Program-made: the position numbers and the translations under genes
Notes under the pieces: model-generated
Seen by the model: only the letters and a program-made list of their open reading frames with translations
The model's database searches: none
Told to the model about the DNA's origin: nothing
Shown here: in pieces, positions 20,463 to 27,785 of the stretch
Layout: each line of letters opens with the position of its first letter
How positions within the stretch are numbered: position 1 is the stretch's first letter
From: Thermoleophilaceae bacterium
GTDB taxonomy: Bacteria > Actinomycetota > Thermoleophilia > Solirubrobacterales > Thermoleophilaceae
DNA: 33,980 nt
Direction: 5' to 3'
Assembly: GCA_013698335.1 (NCBI GenBank)
Contig: JACCVG010000185.1
Location: 1-33,980 of the forward strand

Positions 20463-21230
20463 TCAGACGCCCGCGCCGGCCCCGCCGCGGCCCTCACCCG
20501 CAGCGAACCGGCCCGCGCCTTCGACGGCGACCGCAAAGACTTCCATCCCCGCTTCGGCCTCGCGCTCCAGCCCCTCCGCGAAGGTCATGCCGATCCCTTC
20601 GATCGCGGCAGCCCGGTCAGCCAGCATCGTCTCCTGGGGGAAGCGCGCCAGTGCTTCAGCGATCTCCAGAGCCCGGTCGAGGTGCTCTCCGGCCGGCACG
20701 ATCTGGTTGATCAGGCCCATCGCGAGCGCCTCTTCGGCCGCGACCATCCGCCCGGTGAGGATCAGGTCGAGCGCCCGTCCGAGCCCGATGATCCGCGGCA
20801 TCCGTTGTGTCCCTCCGTCGATCAGCGGGACTCCCCACCGGCGCTCGGGAAACCCGACCGTCGAGCCCTCGGCGGCGATCCGCAGGTCGCACCAGAGCGC
20901 GAGCTCGAGCCCGCCCGCCAGACACCACCCGGAGATCGCGGCGATCGTCGGCTTGGAGGGGGTGATGCGGCTGAAGCCGAGCGGACCGCCGGGGTCCGCG
21001 AGACGAGGGCCGAAGGTCTCGATCGCCTTCAGGTCAGCTCCGGCGCAGAAGGCGAGGTCGCCCGAGCCGGTGATCACGAGCACACGTGCTTCATCGTCGG
21101 CCGCGAACCGCTCATAGGCCGCCTTCAGAAGCTCCGCTGTGGGCCCGTCGATTGCATTACGCCGCTCCGGGCGGTTGATCGTGATCAGCGCCGCGGCTCC
21201 GCGGCGTTCGTAGAGGACCTGCTCGCTCAT
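20463..21230 (-). CDS. Enoyl-CoA hydratase/isomerase (crotonase family)
   Basis: ALITINRPERRNAIDG, DLAFCAGADLKAIETFG, AAISGWCLAGGLELALWCDLRIA. Confidence 0.93.
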   Translation of the reverse strand: MSEQVLYERRGAAALITINRPERRNAIDGPTAELLKAAYERFAADDEARVLVITGSGDLAFCAGADLKAIETFGPRLADPGGPLGFSRITPSKPTIAAISGWCLAGGLELALWCDLRIAAEGSTVGFPERRWGVPLIDGGTQRMPRIIGLGRALDLILTGRMVAAEEALAMGLINQIVPAGEHLDRALEIAEALARFPQETMLADRAAAIEGIGMTFAEGLEREAEAGMEVFAVAVEGAGRFAAGEGRGGAGAGV

Positions 21231-21244
21231 GCGGGGAGGGGCGG

Positions 21245-21505
21245 CTACCAGCCGACGCGTTGGCGGGCGCCGTGGTCCTCGTGGTGCCGCCTCTCGAGTT
21301 TGTGCTGGATCAGCGACATCACGACGACGAACCCGGCGAAGAAGATGACGACGCCGAGCGAAAAGAAGGTGATCATGCGATCGGTTGTCTCGCCGAGCAG
21401 GCCCTCGCCGTTGTCGTGCTCGACGGCCTGTGCGAACGCGGACGTGGCGGTGGTCGCCAGCCAGAGCGCGGCGAATAGCAGGCTTGTGAGCGTGCGACGG
21501 AACAT
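21245..21505 (-). CDS. Small membrane protein with signal peptide and one TM helix
   Basis: MFRRTLTSLLFAALWLATTATSAFAQA signal-like region; ITFFSLGVVIFFAGFVVVMSLI TM; divergent from ppa. Confidence 0.7.
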   Translation of the reverse strand: MFRRTLTSLLFAALWLATTATSAFAQAVEHDNGEGLLGETTDRMITFFSLGVVIFFAGFVVVMSLIQHKLERRHHEDHGARQRVGW

Positions 21506-21517
21506 TTGCGGGCGGAC

Positions 21518-21546
21518 TTTACCGTTCCGGCGGGCCGCGTTATCCT
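21518..21546 (+). promoter_or_regulatory. Candidate ppa promoter TTTACC-N17-TATCCT, 6 nt before GTG
   Basis: -35-like TTTACC at 21518-21523, -10-like TATCCT at 21541-21546, GTG at 21553. Confidence 0.5.
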
Positions 21547-21552
21547 CGCGCC

Positions 21553-22053
21553 GTGTCCGAGGCGCCCCTCACGGTCTACATCGAGATTCCGAAGGGGTCG
21601 CGCAACAAGTACGAGTTCGACCACGACTCGGGCCTGCTGAAGCTCGATCGGTTCCTCTTCTCCTCGGTCGTCTACCCGCTCGACTACGGCTTCATCCCCG
21701 ACACGCTGTCACTCGACAGCGACCCGCTCGACGTGATGGTCTGCGTCTCGGAGCCGACCTTCCCCGGCTGCACGATCGACGTCAATCCGATCGCCCTCTT
21801 CAAGATGGCCGACGACAAGGGGATCGACGACAAGGTCATCTGCGTTCCGATCTCGGATCCGACGTGGAACAAGTTGCAGCGACTCGAAGACCTGCCTCAG
21901 CAGCTGACCAACGAGATCGCACACTTCTTCTCGATCTACAAGGACCTCGAGCGCAAGACGGTGACGGTTGACGGCTGGTACCCACGCGAGGTGGCGTTGC
22001 AGGAGATCGAGGATTCTCGCCGCCGCTGGCGCGAAGCCGGCGACGGCGCCTAA
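21553..22053 (+). CDS. ppa: Inorganic pyrophosphatase
   Basis: IEIPKGSRNKYEFDHDSGLLKLDR; DYGFIPDT; DSDPLDVMV. Confidence 0.96.
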   Translation: MSEAPLTVYIEIPKGSRNKYEFDHDSGLLKLDRFLFSSVVYPLDYGFIPDTLSLDSDPLDVMVCVSEPTFPGCTIDVNPIALFKMADDKGIDDKVICVPISDPTWNKLQRLEDLPQQLTNEIAHFFSIYKDLERKTVTVDGWYPREVALQEIEDSRRRWREAGDGA

Positions 22054-22061
22054 ATAGTCCG

Positions 22062-22067
22062 TAGTCT
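22062..22067 (+). promoter_or_regulatory. Candidate -10 box TAGTCT, 8 nt before uppP ATG
   Basis: TAGTCT gcgcgccg ATG. Confidence 0.4.
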
Positions 22068-22075
22068 GCGCGCCG

Positions 22076-22900
22076 ATGTCGATTCTCCAGGCGATCGTGC
22101 TCGGCGTGGTCCAGGGGCTGACCGAGTTCCTACCGATCTCGAGCACCGGCCACCTGCGGATCGTGCCCGCCTTCCTCGGCTGGGAGGATCCGGGCGCGGC
22201 GTTCACGGCGATCACTCAGCTCGGAACTATGGCCGCCGTGCTGCTCTACTTCCGCGCCGATCTCTGGCGGATCGCGGTCGCCTGGACCGCGAGCCTGACC
22301 GATCGATCGCGGCGCTCGGAGCTGGACGCGCGACTTGGCTGGTACCTGATTCTCGGCACGATCCCGATCGGTATCCTCGGACTCGCCTTCAAGGACCAGA
22401 TCGAGACCGGCGCGCGGTCGCTCTACGTGATCGGGATCGCCCTAATCGCCCTCGGCCTGTTGCTGTTGCTCGCCGAGCGGGTCGGTAAACGGGAGCGCAA
22501 GATCGAGAGCGTCGGCCTGCGTGACGGGCTGTTGGTCGGCCTGGCGCAGGCGGCAGCCCTGGTGCCGGGGGTCTCGCGCTCGGGTGCCACGATCACCGCA
22601 GGCCTGTTCCTCGGTCTTGAGCGTGCCGACGCGGCCCGGTTCTCGTTCCTGCTCTCGATTCCAGCCGTTGTGCTGAGCGGAGGGTTCGAGATGCTCAGCT
22701 ACTTCGGCGATCGGGGCCTGGGAACCGAGTCGGTCGTTCCGCTGGTCGTAGCGACGGTCTTCGCGTTCATCTCGGGCTTCGCCGCGATCGCCTTCCTGCT
22801 CCGCTTCCTGGCGACCCACTCGACGGCGGTCTTCGTCATCTACAGAGTGGTCCTGGGGACGATCGTGCTGGCGCTCGCGGCGTCGGGCACGATCTCCTAG
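22076..22900 (+). CDS. uppP: Undecaprenyl-diphosphatase UppP
   Basis: VQGLTEFLPISSTGHL; LVPGVSRSGATITAGL. Confidence 0.96.
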   Translation: MSILQAIVLGVVQGLTEFLPISSTGHLRIVPAFLGWEDPGAAFTAITQLGTMAAVLLYFRADLWRIAVAWTASLTDRSRRSELDARLGWYLILGTIPIGILGLAFKDQIETGARSLYVIGIALIALGLLLLLAERVGKRERKIESVGLRDGLLVGLAQAAALVPGVSRSGATITAGLFLGLERADAARFSFLLSIPAVVLSGGFEMLSYFGDRGLGTESVVPLVVATVFAFISGFAAIAFLLRFLATHSTAVFVIYRVVLGTIVLALAASGTIS

Positions 22901-22903
22901 GTC

Positions 22904-22909
22904 TAACCT
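22904..22909 (+). promoter_or_regulatory. Candidate -10 box TAACCT, 7 nt before ATG 22917
   Basis: TAACCT gcctgcg ATG. Confidence 0.4.
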
Positions 22910-22916
22910 GCCTGCG

Positions 22917-23273
22917 ATGCGCACGGCGCTCAACTATCTGATCATCGTCCTCGTCGCGCTCGCGCTGACGCTGATCCCCGGCGGGGACGCCTCGCTCGGC
23001 GTGCTCCTGACACTGCTGACGCTCGCGTTCTTCGCCGGCATCGCGCTGTTCGGCGTGAAGCTCTACCGCGAGAATCAGCTCACGCTCGACGCGCTGACCG
23101 CCGGGCAGCGCACCGTCTTGTACGGCTCGATCGGACTCGCCCTGCTGACGTTCACCGCCACCTCGCGGCTGTTCGGCTTCGGCGGGGTCGGCTTCCTGCT
23201 CTGGTTCGCGCTGCTCGCGATGGCGGCGTTCGGGTTGTACTGGGCCTACACGCAGTCCCGCACCTACGGGTGA
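22917..23273 (+). CDS. Small membrane protein, about four TM segments
   Basis: Hydrophobic ORF; stop overlaps next GTG (GTGA). Confidence 0.75.
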   Translation: MRTALNYLIIVLVALALTLIPGGDASLGVLLTLLTLAFFAGIALFGVKLYRENQLTLDALTAGQRTVLYGSIGLALLTFTATSRLFGFGGVGFLLWFALLAMAAFGLYWAYTQSRTYG

Positions 23274-23743
23274 GCGGGGTCGCGCGGGTCTGGGTCGCTG
23301 GATCGGCCGAGGCACCCGCGATCGCCGGGCTGCTCGCCGAGTTCCGTGACTGGATGGGACGCTCGGCACCGGGTGATGGCGCGCTGCTCGCCAGCGTCGA
23401 GTTGCTGCTGGCCGACGGAGGCTGCGAGTACATCTTGGCGGCGCCGACGCCGGATGGCGAGGGCGAGGCGATCTGTCAGCTGCGCTACCGCCACGGCGTC
23501 TGGTATTCGGCCCCCGACTGCTGGCTGGAGGATCTCTACGTCCGTCCGACGGCGCGTGGGAGGGGGCTCGGGGGTGCGCTGATCGAGGCAGCGTGCGCGC
23601 GGGCGCGAGCGCGGGGGTGTCGGCGAATCGAGCTCGACACCGATACGGGCAATGTGCCAGCGCTCGGCCTCTACCGGCGGCTCGGCTTCAGCGCCAAAGA
23701 TGCTCAGGGAGAGACGCGGGTGTTGATGCGCCGGGCTCTGTAA
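23270..23743 (+). CDS. GNAT family N-acetyltransferase
   Basis: LEDLYVRPTARGRGLGGALIEAACARARARGCRRIELDTDTGNVPALGLYRRLGF. Confidence 0.92.
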   Translation: MSGVARVWVAGSAEAPAIAGLLAEFRDWMGRSAPGDGALLASVELLLADGGCEYILAAPTPDGEGEAICQLRYRHGVWYSAPDCWLEDLYVRPTARGRGLGGALIEAACARARARGCRRIELDTDTGNVPALGLYRRLGFSAKDAQGETRVLMRRAL

Positions 23744-23784
23744 ACGAGTCGTCGCTCGAAGCGTGCCGTTGTGTAGCGGGGCGG

Positions 23785-23808
23785 CGGCCCCGAGGTGGAC
23801 CGGGGCCG
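23785..23808. repeat. GC-rich hairpin CGGCCCCG-N8-CGGGGCCG
   Basis: Perfect 8-bp arms between the GNAT gene and the next operon; no T-tract. Confidence 0.4.
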
Positions 23809-23822
23809 TCACGGTTGCGGGG

Positions 23823-24107
23823 ATGAACCGTCCCATACGTGGAATCGGGTCCGTACGTGTGGCTCTGGTCGCGGCTGGATGTGTGCTGCTCACGGCTGTC
23901 GGGCCCGCCGGCGCCGTCATCCACGAAGACTCCAAGCGCTGGGATTGCCGGACTATGGGCGACCTCGAGTGCGGACCGGGGCTCGCGCGCTACTGCGATC
24001 GAACGGGCATCCGCTATTGCAACACTGCCCGCGCCTGCCGGCGGATCGCAAACCGGCCGCACCCGCTGCCCGGACGCCGGCTGGCATGGTCCTGTGAGAT
24101 CCAGTGA
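23823..24107 (+). CDS. Small secreted Cys-rich protein (six Cys after the signal peptide)
   Basis: MNRPIRGIGSVRVALVAAGCVLLTAVGPAGA signal; mature WDCRTMGDLECGPGLARYCDRTGIRYCNTARACRR...WSCEIQ; stop overlaps next GTG. Confidence 0.65.
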   Translation: MNRPIRGIGSVRVALVAAGCVLLTAVGPAGAVIHEDSKRWDCRTMGDLECGPGLARYCDRTGIRYCNTARACRRIANRPHPLPGRRLAWSCEIQ

Positions 24108-24472
24108 TGAGGATGCGGGCGGCGCGGGGATCTGCAGGTCAGGCGAGTGTCGAGATGGTCGCGGCGCTGCCGTTCGTCATCTTGATCGCGGCGCTCCTGA
24201 TCCAGTGCGCGATCGGCGGGTACGCGCTCTGGGCGTGTGCGAACGCCGCGCGCGTCGCGGCGCGAGCGGCGCTCGTCGGCGGTGACCTTGACCGCGCCGC
24301 GCGGAGCGCGCTTCCCGACGCCTTCGAGAACCATTTGACGGTGAGGGCTGAAGAACAGAGCGTCGAGGTGTCCTTCGAGCTGCCGCTGCTGGTCTCGGCG
24401 GGCTCGCTGCGGGTTCCGATCGAGGTCGGCAGCGGGCTGCCTCTAGCGGCCGGCGTCGGAGCAGCCCCGTGA
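24104..24472 (+). CDS. TadE-like pseudopilin
   Basis: GQASVEMVAALPFVILIAALLIQCAIGGYALWACANAARVAAR; GTG start, GTGA overlaps on both sides. Confidence 0.8.
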   Translation: MMRMRAARGSAGQASVEMVAALPFVILIAALLIQCAIGGYALWACANAARVAARAALVGGDLDRAARSALPDAFENHLTVRAEEQSVEVSFELPLLVSAGSLRVPIEVGSGLPLAAGVGAAP

Positions 24473-24813
24473 CCGCTGCGCGGTCGAGGGGGGCCAGCGG
24501 GCAGGCGAGCATCGAGTTGCTCGGGGCTCTCCCCGCGGTGGCCATGGTCGGGCTGGTCTGCTTTCAATTGCTCGCAGTCGGCCACGCGACGGTTCTGGCC
24601 GGGGCGGCGGCCGAGGCCGGCGCGCTCGCTCTGGCGGGAGGAGCAAGCGCCTCCGAGGCCGCGCTCGCGGCCGTCCCCGGTGCGCGGCGCATAGACCTAC
24701 GCACCGAGGTCGACGGCGGCACGGTACGCGTCGAGCTGCGGCCGAGCTCGCCGATCAGGGCGGTCGGCGATGCGCTCGTCGTGGAGGCACGCGCTTCGGT
24801 ACGGGCGCCGTGA
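24469..24813 (+). CDS. Second TadE-like pseudopilin
   Basis: SGQASIELLGALPAVAMVGLVCFQLLAVGHATVLAGAAAEAGALALAGG; GTGA overlaps. Confidence 0.75.
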   Translation: MTAARSRGASGQASIELLGALPAVAMVGLVCFQLLAVGHATVLAGAAAEAGALALAGGASASEAALAAVPGARRIDLRTEVDGGTVRVELRPSSPIRAVGDALVVEARASVRAP

Positions 24814-25523
24814 GCGCGATCGCCCGTCGGCCCTTCGCGGAGATCTGGAGAACGGCGGTCGGCTTCCTGATCGAGCCGGTCGACCGGACGGCCTGTTCTC
24901 GAGTGTCGACCGACGGGCTCGTGGTTGCCGTGATCGGCCTCGCTCCCGGTTGCGGTACGACGACCGTCGCGCGGTTGCTGGCGCTCGTACTCGCGCGGGG
25001 CTCAGACAGTGACGCCGCCGTTGTAGTCAGCGACGAGCGGCCGGGCCGGCGCGGCTCACTCGGCCCCGGTGGGCGTCTCGCACGAAGGCTGGGGGTCACC
25101 TCGGCACGCGGCTGCGGCCGCCTTGCGGTCGTCCCTGCCGATGGGCTCCGGGGTGCGGTCGACCAATCGCGCGGACGAGCACCGGTCGTGGTCGACGTCG
25201 ACTACGGCGCCAACTGGGCTGTCGCCGCATCGCTCGCCCACCTCTGCGTGGTAATCGCCGGTGCCGATTCAGATAGCGCGCTGGTCGCGCTCGTCGCCGA
25301 CGAGCTGACAGCCCTTGGCGCAGCGCCGTTGGTGGCGCTCAACCGGGTCGAGTCCGGTTCCACCGCCGACGTGCTGCTCCCCGAGGCGGCTCTGGCTGCT
25401 CGGCTCGTTCGGGCGGGAATGCGGCCTACCGGTCCATTGTGGGATCGCGGCTCCGGCCTGGGTGATCTGTGCAGGCTCGGTGACGGGCGCCGGCAACGGG
25501 TGGCCCTCGATCCCGCGGGATGA
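24810..25523 (+). CDS. ParA/CpaE-like P-loop-fold protein with degenerate Walker A
   Basis: VVAVIGLAPGCGTTTVARLLALVLARG...APVVVDVDYGANWAVAASLAHLCVVIAGADSDSALVALVADELTALG. Confidence 0.65.
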   Translation: MSAIARRPFAEIWRTAVGFLIEPVDRTACSRVSTDGLVVAVIGLAPGCGTTTVARLLALVLARGSDSDAAVVVSDERPGRRGSLGPGGRLARRLGVTSARGCGRLAVVPADGLRGAVDQSRGRAPVVVDVDYGANWAVAASLAHLCVVIAGADSDSALVALVADELTALGAAPLVALNRVESGSTADVLLPEAALAARLVRAGMRPTGPLWDRGSGLGDLCRLGDGRRQRVALDPAG

Positions 25524-25689
25524 GGATCCAGAGCGCGATGTAGAGCAGCAGCTGTGGTCCCGGGAGCACGATCGAGATGACGAACGCCACTCGGACGATG
25601 GTCGCCGAGACGCCGAACCGCCGCGCGAGGGCGCCACAAACCCCGGCGACTACGCGTTCGTCAGCCCGTCGGGCGAGCCCCGTGTTCAT
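25426..25689 (-). CDS. PspC-domain membrane protein
   Basis: MNTGLARRADERVVAGVCGALARRFGVSATIVRVAFVISIVLPGPQLLLYIALWILIPRD. Confidence 0.85.
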   Translation of the reverse strand: MNTGLARRADERVVAGVCGALARRFGVSATIVRVAFVISIVLPGPQLLLYIALWILIPRDRGPPVAGARHRACTDHPGRSRDPTMDR

Positions 25690-25695
25690 CGGTCG

Positions 25696-25701
25696 ACTGT
25701 A
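25696..25701 (-). promoter_or_regulatory. Candidate -10 box TACAGT, 6 nt before the PspC-protein ATG
   Basis: Minus strand reads TACAGT cgaccg ATG. Confidence 0.45.
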
Positions 25702-25788
25702 CCCGTCGATGACTGCTGGCCGAATGCGGGTGGGGGAGGCTCCGCCACCGATCCCACGGGCTGTTGAAGGGCTTGCGATGCTTGTCGA

Positions 25789-27051
25789 ATGGATCCTCCC
25801 CAGCAGGCACTGGGCGAAGCCGACCAACTCGCGCTGCAGCGACGGGTGCTCGTCGTCCTGTCCGTGTCCCAGGTCTTCGCGGGGGTCGGTTTCTTCATCG
25901 GGTTGGCGGTGATCGCGCTGCTCAGTCGGGAGCTGTCCGGCTCGGCCGCGCTGAGCGGGATGCCCCCGGCGATCGCGGTCATCGGTTCGGCGCTCGCCGC
26001 TCCGCCGATAGCCGCGCTGATGGGACGGTTCGGCCGACGCCCAGGCTTGGTCGCCTGTTACGCGATCGCCGCGCTCGGTTCGCTTGTGATTGTCGCTGCC
26101 GCTGGGCTCGGCAGCTTCCCCGGGGTCTGTGCGGGTGCCTTTGGATTCGGCCTCGGCAGCACCGCGATCCTGCTCGCTCGCTACGCGGGCGCCGACCTCA
26201 GCCCGGCGTCCCGGCGCGGCCGTGCGGTCAGCACCGTTCTGGTGGTCACGACCGTCGGAGCATTGCTCGGGCCCAACCTTTCGCAGGGGGCTGCGACGGT
26301 CGCCGATCGGCTCGGCGGCCCCGCGCTCGCCGGACCGTTTGTCGTCTCAGCCGTCGGCTTCGTGATCGCCGCGCTGATCCTGGCGATGTTCTTGCGGCCG
26401 GATCCGCTGCTCGTCGCGCAGCGGCTCGGGAAAGAGACAAACGGAGGTCAGGATCCAGGGCTCGGCGAGGTTGCTCGCGGTTGGACTCCGCTCGCACTCG
26501 TGGCCCTCGCAACGCTCGTCGCGATCAACGCGGCGATGATCGCGATCATGACGATGACCCCGATCCACCTCGCCGACGGCGGTGGATCGCTCGGCGTGAT
26601 CGGTCTGGTGATTTCACTTCATCTCGGAGCAATGTTCCTGCCCTCTCCTCTGACCGGCTGGGCGAGCGACCGCTATGGCCGGCTGCCTGTGATCGCGGCC
26701 GGGGCGGTCGTCCTGTGCGCCGCCGGTGCGCTCGCTTCGATCGCCGCGCCGGACGCGTTCGTCCTGATCGCGTTTGCGCTGGTCCTGCTCGGGCTCGGCT
26801 GGAACCTCGGGTTAGTCAGCGCCAGCGCGCTGCTGATCGATGCCACGCCGCCGGCCGCGCGTCCCCGCGCGCAGGGCCTCTCCGATCTGGCGATGAGCTT
26901 CGGGGGTGGGGGTGCGAGCCTCGGCTCCGGACTGGCGCTCCAGCACAGCGGCTACAGCTCGCTCGGTCTCGCGGGCGTCGTGATCGGGGTGCTGCTGGTG
27001 CTCACGGCGATCGCCGCGCGCCGCCTTCCCGAGATGGCCCCCCAGACTTGA
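25789..27051 (+). CDS. MFS transporter
   Basis: About 12 hydrophobic segments; LMGRFGRRPGLVACY and GWASDRYGRLPVIAAG loop motifs. Confidence 0.9.
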   Translation: MDPPQQALGEADQLALQRRVLVVLSVSQVFAGVGFFIGLAVIALLSRELSGSAALSGMPPAIAVIGSALAAPPIAALMGRFGRRPGLVACYAIAALGSLVIVAAAGLGSFPGVCAGAFGFGLGSTAILLARYAGADLSPASRRGRAVSTVLVVTTVGALLGPNLSQGAATVADRLGGPALAGPFVVSAVGFVIAALILAMFLRPDPLLVAQRLGKETNGGQDPGLGEVARGWTPLALVALATLVAINAAMIAIMTMTPIHLADGGGSLGVIGLVISLHLGAMFLPSPLTGWASDRYGRLPVIAAGAVVLCAAGALASIAAPDAFVLIAFALVLLGLGWNLGLVSASALLIDATPPAARPRAQGLSDLAMSFGGGGASLGSGLALQHSGYSSLGLAGVVIGVLLVLTAIAARRLPEMAPQT

Positions 27052-27055
27052 CGCC

Positions 27056-27673
27056 GTGAGGTCCCGTCTGCTCAGCGAACGGTTCACCGAGGCGCTCGCC
27101 TACGCAGCGGAGCTGCACGCGGGGCACCGCCGCAAGGGCCCCGGAGACCTGCCCTACATGGGCCACTTGCTCGCCGTCGCCAGCCTGGTGCTCGAGGACG
27201 GGGGATCCGAGCAGGAGGCGATCGCCGCGCTGCTACACGACGCGATCGAGGATCAGCCGCGGGACGGTGGAACCCGGACGGAGATCGGAGATCGGTTCGG
27301 GCCCGCGGTGCTGGCGATCGTCGAGTGCTGCACCGACGCCGACAGCCACCCGAAGCCGCCGTGGGCCGAGCGCAAGAACGAGTACCTGCGTCACCTGCGC
27401 GAGGACGACCTGCCGGAGGGGGTGCTGCGCGTGGTGGCCGCCGACAAGCTCCACAACGCTCGCTCGTTGCTGAGCGATTACCGCGCCGTGGGCGATCAGC
27501 TCTGGATCCGCTTCAACGCGGGCAGCGCCGAGGGACAGCTCTGGTACTACGGGGCGGTCGCAGACGTGCTGGTCGAGCGGGGCGCCGGGCCGCTGGCGGC
27601 GGAGCTGCGCGAGACGGTGGACGAGCTGGTTCGGCTGGTGGAAGCCGAGCAGTCGGTTTCCCCGGAGGGGTGA
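27056..27673 (+). CDS. Stand-alone SpoT/Mesh1-type HD phosphohydrolase
   Basis: AAELHAGHRRKGPGDLPYMGHLLAVASLVLEDGG...AALLHDAIEDQP...IVECCTDAD; DKLHNARSLLSDYR. Confidence 0.85.
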   Translation: MRSRLLSERFTEALAYAAELHAGHRRKGPGDLPYMGHLLAVASLVLEDGGSEQEAIAALLHDAIEDQPRDGGTRTEIGDRFGPAVLAIVECCTDADSHPKPPWAERKNEYLRHLREDDLPEGVLRVVAADKLHNARSLLSDYRAVGDQLWIRFNAGSAEGQLWYYGAVADVLVERGAGPLAAELRETVDELVRLVEAEQSVSPEG

Positions 27674-27785
27674 TCGTCGACCGCGGATGAGGCGATTCCG
27701 TCTGCTCTTGGATCGTCGCCGGAGGGTCCCGTAGGCGTAACGAATTGCGGGCCGGCCGTCGGCCCGGCGGGGCGATCGTCTCACG

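Noticed and set aside
25764-27059. 431-aa plus-strand ORF in an alternative frame of the MFS gene
   Set aside because: Arg/Gly/Ala-rich alternate-frame translation; the 25789 frame has clear MFS motifs.
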